A DNA stretch of 64,000 bases from Calditrichota bacterium. Lineage in GTDB: Bacteria > CLD3. Shown here piece by piece: positions 9,224 through 17,894 of the stretch. The first letter of the stretch is position 1; each line of letters begins with the position of its first letter. The position numbers were made by a program, and so were the translations under genes. The DNA lies in NCBI GenBank assembly GCA_008501735.1, contig QQUF01000007.1, positions 43,527 through 107,526 on the forward strand. The letters are read 5' to 3'. The notes under the pieces are model-generated. The model was not told the DNA's origin. It saw only the letters and a list, made by a program, of their open reading frames with translations, and did no database searches.

Positions 9224-9829
9224 TTACTTAGCTTTACTTGTCCATTTGTTGTTCTGGATTCTGAATCTCCAAGGAAGTTTGGCATCTTCTTCTGCGTAAT
9301 CAACTCCGACTCTTGAACTTCTCAAAATTTCATTTTTAGAAATTTCTACTCCTCTACTCTCAATCCAAATTTCATCTTTTTGCAAATCCAAACCGTTGTG
9401 TTCACGAAAATTTATTCCGAGAGCTTGAGATAAAATCCCTGGACCAGAAGTTAGATTTGTTTCTAATTTTGACTTACCTCTTCTTTCCAACATTTTTTCA
9501 ATTCCGTCAATTGGTTCAATTGCTCGAATCAAAACTGCGTGAGGAATTTCTTTCAGATTTGTAACAACATTAAAAAGCGAATAAATTCCGTAACAAAGGT
9601 AAACGTAGGAGAATCCTCCTTCTCCAAACATAATTTCTGTTCGTTTTGTTCTTCGATTACCAAAAGCGTGAGAGGCTTTGTCGGAAATTCCGTTGTAAGC
9701 CTCTGTTTCGACAATCATTCCTGAAGTCAAAATTCCGTCAATTTTTGTGCAGAGAACTTTACCTAAAAGTTGTTCACTAACTTCCAAAACATTTTCATTC
9801 AGGAAAAATGACTTCGGTAATTTGCTCAT
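9224..9829 (-). CDS. mpg: DNA-3-methyladenine glycosylase (AAG/MPG type)
   Basis: This 201-residue protein belongs to the monofunctional alkyladenine glycosylase family, which flips out and excises alkylated or deaminated purines in base excision repair. Family segments are GMIVETEAYNGISDKASHAF, with the catalytic glutamate in the ETEAY motif, then GGFSYVYLCYGIYSLFNVV, HAVLIRAIEP and LTSGPGILSQALGI. The 3' end is convergent with purD, with 2 bases between stop codons. It lies 6 bases after hemB on the same strand and is probably co-transcribed with it. Confidence 0.95.
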   Translation of the reverse strand: MSKLPKSFFLNENVLEVSEQLLGKVLCTKIDGILTSGMIVETEAYNGISDKASHAFGNRRTKRTEIMFGEGGFSYVYLCYGIYSLFNVVTNLKEIPHAVLIRAIEPIDGIEKMLERRGKSKLETNLTSGPGILSQALGINFREHNGLDLQKDEIWIESRGVEISKNEILRSSRVGVDYAEEDAKLPWRFRIQNNKWTSKAK

Positions 9830-9835
9830 AAAAAA

Positions 9836-10828
<993 letters not shown>

Positions 10829-10984
10829 CTATTTTTTCCTTATTTTTCTTTTCAGAGTTTAATTTAAAAAGATACAAAAATTCTAAATTTTCCACTAACA
10901 CAACAAAATTAAAATTCTTCTAAACAAAAGAAATGAGAATGGCTATTTCTTAAAATGAAATTTTTCTAAAGGAGAAAAAAATAA

Positions 10985-11518
10985 ATGAAAAAGTTACTGG
11001 TTTACATCACGATGCTTACTTTCCTACTTTCAAGTTGTGCTTCTTCAACTGGAGTTATTAATTTTAACTCTGACGAAAGAGTAACTGCAAAAATCAAAAG
11101 ATTAAACATTGTTTCCAGAGATAGACCTTGTGAGATTTGGTTAAAAAATGGTCAAAAACACTTTGGCAAAAAACTCATCGTGAAAGCTGGCTCAACTACT
11201 TGGGAAGATTCTACTAAAGTAAAAAATTCAATTTTAACCACCGAGATTTCAAAAATTGAATTAGGTAAAAAAAGTAGGTCGAATTTTACTCTTAAATTTA
11301 TGCTCATTTCTGGATTGATTGCTGGTATTACTACTGCCAACAATGAACCTGCAAAACATTTTTCAAAAGTTCCAACAAACTTTCTTTTGGGGATTTTAGG
11401 ATTAGGAGTCGGAGCTTTTGTCGGAGTTCTTTTTGATTCGTTTGCAAATTCTGATAAAACTGAAACCTACACTTTCTCCTTTGAAGATTTTGAAGAACCA
11501 AATAAGATGCTAAAATGA
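10985..11518 (+). CDS. Lipoprotein of unknown function
   Basis: This 177-residue protein starts with a lipoprotein signal peptide ending in the lipobox LLSSC, with the lipidated cysteine at residue 18. A beta-rich middle part contains WLKNGQKHFGKKL and the Glu/Ile-rich ISKIELGKKS. Two hydrophobic segments follow, the second glycine-rich (LGILGLGVGAFVG), resembling glycine-zipper segments. The ribosome binding site AAAGGAG precedes the ATG. It overlaps the next gene by 4 bases (ATGA), and the two share the same plan and partial sequence, so they look like tandem duplicates. No family was recognised. Confidence 0.75.
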   Translation: MKKLLVYITMLTFLLSSCASSTGVINFNSDERVTAKIKRLNIVSRDRPCEIWLKNGQKHFGKKLIVKAGSTTWEDSTKVKNSILTTEISKIELGKKSRSNFTLKFMLISGLIAGITTANNEPAKHFSKVPTNFLLGILGLGVGAFVGVLFDSFANSDKTETYTFSFEDFEEPNKMLK

Positions 11519-12021
11519 AAAAGCTAATTGTTTCCTTAACAATTTTCAGTTTGCTCTTTACAAGTTGTGCGACAATTTCAAATGTAAAACCAAATCAAAA
11601 CAGCACAAAATTATTCAGCATAATTGAAGAAAATGCAAAAGACAGGCAAACAACAGTTGAACTCGTTAACGGTAAATTCTACCATACAACAAATTTATAT
11701 TTCAAAAACGAATCTCTGACTTTTGTTGAGATTGACTCAAACAAAATTGAGAAAGTGAAACTAGATGAAATTCATAGAATTGTAATTGAAAAGAAAGATA
11801 TTTCATCTTGGAATACTTTTGGTTATTGGATTTACTCAGGAGCAACTTTAGGTGGAGTTTTAGGTTTTATAGGAGTAAGTGGCGAAAACAGCCTTGTTCA
11901 GCCTTCTACCATTTTCGCATTTACAATGTTAGCTGGTTTGACAATTGGAGCTACTTTTGGCTTAATTCACGTTAGCATTCAAGACTCAAACAATAAAATT
12001 ATCTATAATTTCTCACATTAA
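11515..12021 (+). CDS. Lipoprotein, paralogue of the upstream gene
   Basis: This 168-residue protein has a lipoprotein signal peptide ending at cysteine 18 (LLFTSCAT). It has a middle region like its neighbour (VELVNGKFYHTTNLYFKN, then VKLDEIHRIVIEKKD) and glycine-rich hydrophobic stretches (GATLGGVLGFIGVSG and MLAGLTIGATFGLIHV). The overall order of lipobox, beta-rich part and paired hydrophobic segments is the same as in the preceding gene, with which it overlaps by 4 bases. It is probably translated by coupling. Function unknown; envelope location inferred from the signal. Confidence 0.75.
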   Translation: MKKLIVSLTIFSLLFTSCATISNVKPNQNSTKLFSIIEENAKDRQTTVELVNGKFYHTTNLYFKNESLTFVEIDSNKIEKVKLDEIHRIVIEKKDISSWNTFGYWIYSGATLGGVLGFIGVSGENSLVQPSTIFAFTMLAGLTIGATFGLIHVSIQDSNNKIIYNFSH

Positions 12022-12030
12022 AATTCTAAC

Positions 12031-13797
12031 CTACTCTACTTTCAAATTGTATTGGAGTCTGTAAAGTTTGTAGTAGATATTTTTGTTTGCAAGAAGTTCT
12101 TGGTGATTTCCGATTTCACGGACTTTACCTTTGTGAAGCACCAAAATTTTGTCAGCTTCTTGAATTGTCGAAAGTCTATGAGCAACGATTATCGAAGTTC
12201 GATTTTGCATCAATTCGTGGACTGCGTCTTGAATTAAACTTTCAGTTTCAGTGTCAATGTTTGAAGTCGCTTCGTCAAGCACCAAAATTTTCGGGTCAAA
12301 AGCCAAAGCCCTTGCAAAAGAAATGAGCTGTTTTTGTCCTGTCGAAAGCAATGAACCTCTTTCTCGAAGTTGTGTCTTGTATCCGTCAGAAAGTTTTGAA
12401 ATGAAATCGTGAGCATTTGCTTTTTTGGCAACTTCAACAATTTGTGCTTCCGAAATTTCACTGTTCCCCAAACGAATGTTATTCAAAACACTTTCTGAAA
12501 AAAGAAAAACATCTTGTAAAACAAGGCTAATATTTTTTCTTAACTCCAAAACATCTAAATCTTTTAGTGAAACCCCATCAACAAAAATCTCACCCTTTTG
12601 AATGTCATAAAACCTACACAAAAGAGAAATAATTGTAGATTTTCCACTTCCTGTTGCTCCGACAAGTGCAAGGCTTTCTCCAGCTTCAACTTTAAACGAA
12701 ACATCTTTCAAAACCCAATCTTCACCTTCGTAAGCGAACCAAACATTTTTGAATTCGATTTCGCCTTGAAAATTTTCTTTGATAATCGGATTTGGGGAAT
12801 TTATGATTTTTGGTTCTGTGTCAAAAACTGTAAAAATTCTTTCACTCGAAGCCATTGCTCCTTGCAAAATATTGTATTTCTCTGAAAGGTCTCGAATTGG
12901 TCTGAAAATTACTTGAGTGTACTGAATGAATGCAACTAAAGTCCCGAAAGTCAAAGTTGATTCCAAATTCCTCACGCCACCAAACCAAATTATCATCGAA
13001 ATCGCAATTGAATTGATGAATTCAACACCTGGGAAAAATATTGCAAAATTAAAAATCGTCTTAACGTGAGAATCCAAAAGCTCATTGTTTTCTTTTACAA
13101 AATTTTCATAATTTCTTTCTTCACGATTGAAAAGCTGAACTACATTCATTCCACTGATGTTTTCTTGAAGCTGAGAATTAATTACAGCAGTTCTTAACTT
13201 TACTTCCCGAAATGCAAAACGCACTCGTTTTTTGAACAAAAAAGTAACATAAAAAAGAATTGGGAAAACTGTGAAGGTGATTAGAGCAAGTTTCCAGTCG
13301 AGGTAAAAAAGCATTCCAGTAATTATTGCAATCGAAAAAACATCTCCAAAAACAGTTACCAAACCAGAAGAGAAAAGTTCATTCAAGGCTTCAACATCAG
13401 AAGTAAGTCGCGTCATCACTCTTCCGACAGGATTTTTATCAAAATACTTAAGTGACAGATTCTGAACGTGTTTGAAGAGCTTCACTCTCAAATCGTACAT
13501 AATTTTCTGTCCCATCAGATTTGTAAAGTACGTTTGCCCAAATCTTGACACAAAAGTTACTGAGACGGCAATCAAGAAAAGTCCAGCAATCCAAGCTAAA
13601 CCTCCTAAATCACCATTTGCAATGTAATTGTCAATCGCTTCTTTAGTCAGAAACGGTCCAATGTTCTCCCCAACAGAAGTCAAACAAAGAAGAGGTAAAG
13701 CTATGTAAATATATTTTTTATGTGGTTTAATGAACTCGATTAATCGTTTCATTAATTTACTGTCGTAGGCTTTCCCTAAGACTTCTTCGTCTTGCAT
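12031..13797 (-). CDS. ABC exporter, fused permease-ATPase (MsbA/MdlB-like)
   Basis: This 588-residue half-transporter has an N-terminal six-helix membrane domain (about residues 20-315; TRLTSDVEALNELF is typical of the family) and a C-terminal ATPase domain. In the latter are Walker A GATGSGKST, Q-loop region NISLVLQDVFLFSESVLNNI, a signature of form LSTGQKQLISFARAL (LSGGQ in most relatives), Walker B ILVLDEATSNID and the H-loop IVAHRLSTI. It should work as a homodimer or heterodimer exporting lipids, peptides or drugs; the substrate cannot be told. It converges with the lipoprotein pair. Confidence 0.92.
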   Translation of the reverse strand: MQDEEVLGKAYDSKLMKRLIEFIKPHKKYIYIALPLLCLTSVGENIGPFLTKEAIDNYIANGDLGGLAWIAGLFLIAVSVTFVSRFGQTYFTNLMGQKIMYDLRVKLFKHVQNLSLKYFDKNPVGRVMTRLTSDVEALNELFSSGLVTVFGDVFSIAIITGMLFYLDWKLALITFTVFPILFYVTFLFKKRVRFAFREVKLRTAVINSQLQENISGMNVVQLFNREERNYENFVKENNELLDSHVKTIFNFAIFFPGVEFINSIAISMIIWFGGVRNLESTLTFGTLVAFIQYTQVIFRPIRDLSEKYNILQGAMASSERIFTVFDTEPKIINSPNPIIKENFQGEIEFKNVWFAYEGEDWVLKDVSFKVEAGESLALVGATGSGKSTIISLLCRFYDIQKGEIFVDGVSLKDLDVLELRKNISLVLQDVFLFSESVLNNIRLGNSEISEAQIVEVAKKANAHDFISKLSDGYKTQLRERGSLLSTGQKQLISFARALAFDPKILVLDEATSNIDTETESLIQDAVHELMQNRTSIIVAHRLSTIQEADKILVLHKGKVREIGNHQELLANKNIYYKLYRLQYNLKVE

Positions 13798-13997
13798 TAA
13801 CTTTCTTTCGTGTTAAGTTTTTAGACAGACTGACGGATTTTGAACATAATTTTGAATATCCCCTTGAGCCAAACAAAACCATAAATCTATTATAATCAAT
13901 TATTTAGAAAATCAATTACTAATTTGGCACAAAGATTGAAGCTGAATATAGTGAATGTTCATTTAAAATTTAACCGAATTTGGTTACTAATTTAATG

Positions 13998-14028
13998 GCT
14001 TCAAAGTTCTTAGTCCCAACTTTGAAGC
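13998..14028. repeat. Perfect 11-bp hairpin in the 13.8-14.2 kb gene-free block
   Basis: GCTTCAAAGTT (13998-14008) and AACTTTGAAGC (14018-14028) form a perfect stem with a 9-base loop. It is the first of three hairpins in the gene-free stretch 13798-14189 between two minus-strand genes. On the plus strand it is followed by GGATTTTTC, so it could act as a weak terminator or be part of a structured RNA. Confidence 0.6.
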
Positions 14029-14048
14029 GTGGATTTTTCTCCTTGCAC

Positions 14049-14125
14049 AAAATAGGAAATCGAGGAAATTCAAACTTAACAAAATGCTTCTCCCTCAACA
14101 AAGTTTTAATTCGATTTCCTATTTT
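14049..14125. repeat. 77-base long inverted repeat
   Basis: AAAATAGGAAATCGA (14049-14063) is exactly complementary to TCGATTTCCTATTTT (14111-14125). The inner arms also pair imperfectly (GAAATTCAAACTT against AAGTTTTAATTC), giving a long stem around a central C-rich loop. It resembles the nested inverted-repeat elements at 37260 and 41231 in design but not in sequence. A palindromic mobile remnant or a structured RNA are both possible. Confidence 0.55.
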
Positions 14126-14147
14126 ATTTTTAAACCTTCCTCGAAAT

Positions 14148-14188
14148 AAATAACCACCGAACAATTTCAAATCAATCGATGGTTATTT
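14148..14188. terminator. Hairpin between the gene-free block and the end of the BNR-repeat gene
   Basis: AAATAACCACCGA (14148-14160) pairs with TCGATGGTTATTT (14176-14188) with one mismatch, and the plus strand continues with further T. It sits next to the stop codon of the minus-strand gene ending at 14190, and that strand is also T-rich after the stem. It is therefore most likely the terminator of that gene, and could also stop plus-strand transcription. Confidence 0.55.
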
Positions 14189-14189
14189 T

Positions 14190-17100
14190 TTAATCTTCTG
14201 TAAAAATTGTCGTTACAACAAAATAATTCTTCAAGTCCTTTTCTCGAACTTGCACCCTAAATTCATTTTTATAGGTTAAACCAACAAATTCCATTTCGGA
14301 AATTTCACTTGTCGGTGAACTGCTTTTGAAAATTTTGTAGCCTTCGGAAAGTTCAATAGGGTTCCAAGTTAAAACTGCTTCATTCCCAATAAAATTAATT
14401 GCAACATTCGGAACTAAGTTAGAAGCCCCAACGATTAACCTTACTGGAATAATTTTTGATGGAACTGTTAAAGAATTGCTATTTACGACCAATTCAGCAT
14501 TGTAAATTCCATCAGCTAAATCTTTAGTTTTGTAAAAAATTGAAACCAATTCTTCTTCACCACCTTTAACTTGACCTGACAAAGAATTAAGCTCTAACCA
14601 AGTGTAGCTTTGTCCAAAATTTCCAGAATTTGTTGTTCCTTGAGAAGTCGCTGTTCCAATTTCCCAATCTGTTGCTTTGTCGCTGTCAAAACCAAATTGG
14701 TTCCGTGCAATCGGGTCAGAGGAAGAAGTTGGATTTGGGATTAAAACATTTTGCTTCCAACCTAAATCTTGTGGAACTTGAGTAGTTGAAGAACCCCAAC
14801 GAACAAAATCAACTCCGTTACCGTTTGCATCTTTCAAAGTCGCAGAACCACTTGTCGTCAAACCCCACCAAATATTTGAATCCATAAAAATTGTCGTTGA
14901 AGTATTTGTTCCCGACTCCTCAGTTAGAGTAACAAAACTGTTTGGTTGTAAAATAAAATTTGGCAAAATATGGGTTGAGTTGTCAGTTGGTGAAGATTCA
15001 TTTTTACACTCCAAGACATAATTTGAAAGGTCAACAGGTGAATTAGTTCCGTTGTAAATTTCAATCCAATCCGTTCCAACTGAAATTTCATTCATCACTA
15101 ATTTTCCTTCATTTCCACCAGCAGAAACATTTTGTAAAGACAAATTGTATTTCAAGTTTCCAGCATCGGCAATTGGGTTTTCAATTTCTAACTTTGAACC
15201 AAATTTTTTGTTTACCAAAGTTGGGTTTGCAAAAGGAGTGTAAAAAGTTACAGATTTTAAGTCGAATTTAATTTCAGGTGGAATGTTTGTAATCGGTGAT
15301 TTCCAAAGACCACGTCCAAAAGTTCCTGCAAAAAGTGTGTTAGTAGCAGAATGAATTTCCAAATCTTGAACTACTACGTTTGGCAAATTATTTTGGTAAG
15401 TTTCCCAAGTTGTTCCAGCATCTGAAGAATGAAAAACTCCGATGTCTGTTCCAACGTAAACATTGTTCGTTGAATTTGGGTCGATTGCAATGCAATTGTG
15501 TGGAACGTTTGGTAAAAGCCCTGAAATATTTTGCCAAGAATTTCCACCGTTTGTTGTCTTAAAAACTTTGTTTCCTGACGAATAACCTGAAAAAGTAACG
15601 TAAGCAGTGTTTGGGTCTGTTGGGTCAACTTTTACATTTGTAACAGAAGCACTTGAAGTTGGTAAACCTGAATTTAGACTTGAGAATGAGCTTCCACCGT
15701 CAACTGACTTCCAAACTCCATTTGGTGTTGAAATGTAAATTACATTTGTGTTAGCTTCACAAACGCTGATTTCACGAATGTCTGTTGCTCCGTTAACATT
15801 TGAAGCAAGTTGAGTCCAATTTGTTCCTTGATTTGTAGATTTATAAAAGTCTTCTGTTCCTGAATAAATCGTATTCGGGTTTACAGGGTCAATTACAATT
15901 GGAGTTACCCAAGCACCATTTCCAGAAATTGGTCCTCCAATACTAATGAAAGTATTTCCACTGTTTGTTGAACGAAACATATTTCCGTAATAATATTCTG
16001 CGTAACAAGTTGTTCCATTCGAGTAATCAATTGCACAATCCATTCCGTCACCACCAAGAACATTGTCCCAACTCGAATTTAAAAGTCTGTTTGTTCCGTT
16101 GTCTTGTGAACCACCAAGAACGAAACCAGGATTTAAAGCAGAAACAGCAATTTTATAAAATTGCATAATATTCATTCCGCCGTTACTCAAATCTATCCAA
16201 CCTGTTCCTGAATTTATTGAGACAAAAAGTCCGCCATCATTTGCGGCATAAACTGTATTCGGGTCGTTTGGGTGAAAAGCAAAATGATGTTGGTCTGCAT
16301 GAACATAAGGAATTCCTGTTCCACTGTACCAATGAGAAATTTTTGTCCAATTCGTCCCACCGTTGTTAGTTCGGTAAAGATTCACACCGCCAACAAAAGC
16401 TTGATTCTCATCATTTGGGTTTACTTCTAAAACCAAATCATACCAACCTTGTCCGTCGCTTCCTGAGCCGTCCCAAGAAAGTAAATTCGGCGAAGAGCCG
16501 TGAACTTGATTCCAAGTCGAACCCGAATCTATAGATTTGTAAATTCCTGCAAGTCCAGAGGAACTGTTCACGAAAAGTGAGTAAATTGTCGAAGGATTTG
16601 ACTGTGCAACTGCAATTGCAATTCTGCTCGAAGCACTTGGCAAACCGCCAGCAAGCAATGACCAAGAAACTCCACTGTTTGAAGATTTGTAAATTCCATT
16701 TCCTTCTCTTGCTGCGTACCATTCATTAGAATTTGAAAGATTCACTTCAAGGTCTCTAAAATTTCCTGTTGCAACTTGTGTCCAACTTCCTGCTCCGTCA
16801 ATTGAGCGATAAATTCCTTGATTCGTCGCAGCGACTAAAGTGTTTGCGTTTGTTGGGTCAATTAAAACTTTTTGAACTCTTCTTGTTTGTGCAACATTCC
16901 AATCCAAACCTGTTGTATTCCAAGTGTTTCCGCCATCAGTTGACTTTAAAATTCCGATGCTGTAAGTGTCGTTTGCGTCTGCATCTCCTGTTCCGATGTA
17001 CATTGTATTCGTGTCACTTGGTGCAATTTCAATCCAGCTAATTCCGAGTGAAGGCAAATTGTCTGTAAGTGTAAACCAAGTTGTTCCACCATTTTCAGAC

Positions 17101-17549
17101 TTCCAAAGTCCGCCTGCAGGAGCTCCAACCCAAACCGAACTTGGGTTTTGTGAGTTAATTGTAACACAATTCAACCTTCCTGCTCCACCACTGTTGACAA
17201 GTTCAGGTCCAAGAACTTCCCAATTTGAAGTACTGACTTGGTTTTGAGATTTTGAACCAAAATTCATTTCAACTTCTTTTGTCGCTTCCCAAGTTGCTCC
17301 CGAAGGCATAAAACCGCTTGGAAAAACTCTTGGTTCCGCAAACCATTCGTAGCGTTTAAATTGTTTCCAACCAGAGCCTTTTGTGATGGTTTTGTTTTGC
17401 CAATAACTATCAAATTCTCTTTGAACTTCATAAAAATTGATTGGTTTTGATTTGTCAATATTTTGCATCCAAGGTTGTGCAAAAGAAGAACCGACAAGTG
17501 AAAAAGAAAGGACAGAAAGTGAGATTAAGAAACTTTTGGTATGTTTCAT
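14190..17549 (-). CDS. Secreted BNR/Ycf48-type beta-propeller protein with lamin-tail domain
   Basis: This 1119-residue protein has an N-terminal signal peptide (ending near SSFAQPW). From about residue 110 to 780 there are many repeats with the Asp-box-like core S-x-(D/N)-G-G-x-(T/S)-W, for example SENGGTTWFT, STDGGNTWNT and SVDGGSSFSS, as in sortilin/Ycf48 propellers. A lamin-tail-like domain follows at about 830-985 (MNEISVGTDWIEIYNGTNSPVD), and a fibronectin-like segment ends the protein (VLTWNPIELSEGYKIFKS). Unlike the three T9SS cargo proteins in the window it lacks the usual sorting tail. It is probably an extracellular or surface protein. It is divergent from the kinase-sigma54 gene at 17895. 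Confidence 0.85.
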   Translation of the reverse strand: MKHTKSFLISLSVLSFSLVGSSFAQPWMQNIDKSKPINFYEVQREFDSYWQNKTITKGSGWKQFKRYEWFAEPRVFPSGFMPSGATWEATKEVEMNFGSKSQNQVSTSNWEVLGPELVNSGGAGRLNCVTINSQNPSSVWVGAPAGGLWKSENGGTTWFTLTDNLPSLGISWIEIAPSDTNTMYIGTGDADANDTYSIGILKSTDGGNTWNTTGLDWNVAQTRRVQKVLIDPTNANTLVAATNQGIYRSIDGAGSWTQVATGNFRDLEVNLSNSNEWYAAREGNGIYKSSNSGVSWSLLAGGLPSASSRIAIAVAQSNPSTIYSLFVNSSSGLAGIYKSIDSGSTWNQVHGSSPNLLSWDGSGSDGQGWYDLVLEVNPNDENQAFVGGVNLYRTNNGGTNWTKISHWYSGTGIPYVHADQHHFAFHPNDPNTVYAANDGGLFVSINSGTGWIDLSNGGMNIMQFYKIAVSALNPGFVLGGSQDNGTNRLLNSSWDNVLGGDGMDCAIDYSNGTTCYAEYYYGNMFRSTNSGNTFISIGGPISGNGAWVTPIVIDPVNPNTIYSGTEDFYKSTNQGTNWTQLASNVNGATDIREISVCEANTNVIYISTPNGVWKSVDGGSSFSSLNSGLPTSSASVTNVKVDPTDPNTAYVTFSGYSSGNKVFKTTNGGNSWQNISGLLPNVPHNCIAIDPNSTNNVYVGTDIGVFHSSDAGTTWETYQNNLPNVVVQDLEIHSATNTLFAGTFGRGLWKSPITNIPPEIKFDLKSVTFYTPFANPTLVNKKFGSKLEIENPIADAGNLKYNLSLQNVSAGGNEGKLVMNEISVGTDWIEIYNGTNSPVDLSNYVLECKNESSPTDNSTHILPNFILQPNSFVTLTEESGTNTSTTIFMDSNIWWGLTTSGSATLKDANGNGVDFVRWGSSTTQVPQDLGWKQNVLIPNPTSSSDPIARNQFGFDSDKATDWEIGTATSQGTTNSGNFGQSYTWLELNSLSGQVKGGEEELVSIFYKTKDLADGIYNAELVVNSNSLTVPSKIIPVRLIVGASNLVPNVAINFIGNEAVLTWNPIELSEGYKIFKSSSPTSEISEMEFVGLTYKNEFRVQVREKDLKNYFVVTTIFTED

Positions 17550-17687
17550 TGATTTCCTCTAAAGTGGTTAAGGTTAAAAGAGTGAGTTTTGAGTTTTGAT
17601 TAATTTCCTACAAAGTCTTAAAATACAACAAAATCCGTTTGTAAAATATTCAAAAAAATTGTTTTTTGTCAATGTTACCTTCTGTCG

Positions 17688-17795
17688 GAATCACAGATTT
17701 ACAAAAGATTACACAGATTTTGTTTAGTGCAAAGAGTTAAAGATTGAACCAAAGCTAACCCGTGTTTATCCCGAAATCCATCAAATCCGTGATTC
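17688..17795. repeat. Inverted-repeat element between divergent genes
   Basis: GAATCACAGATTT (17688-17700) and AAATCCGTGATTC (17783-17795) match as inverted arms at 12 of 13 positions. The left arm runs on into another GATTACACAGATTT, a direct partial repeat. AATC-CACAGATT-type units of this kind occur as dispersed intergenic repeats in many bacterial genomes. The rest of the 17550-17894 gap holds the start regions of both divergent genes. Confidence 0.55.
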
Positions 17796-17853
17796 TAATT
17801 TCCTCAAAATTACTCCAAAAAGATGTAACACTTTCTAAATTTCGGCACTATCT

Positions 17854-17877
17854 TAACAACGTTGTTACCATAGTAAC
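17854..17877. promoter_or_regulatory. Overlapping palindromes just upstream of the kinase-sigma54 gene
   Basis: A perfect 14-bp palindrome TAACAACGTTGTTA (17854-17867) overlaps a second inverted repeat, GTTAC-CATA-GTAAC (17864-17877). They end 17 bases before the ATG at 17895, with AGGAAG as ribosome binding site in between. The position fits an operator, perhaps for autoregulation by the HTH at the end of the encoded protein, or a stem in the leader. Confidence 0.45.
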
Positions 17878-17894
17878 GTAGGAAGTGTAGTAAA

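Noticed and set aside
13970..14170. 66-residue minus-strand frame starting with TTG
   Set aside because: It lies wholly over the inverted repeats at 13998-14028 and 14049-14125, has no ribosome binding site and its basic sequence is explained by the repeat arms.
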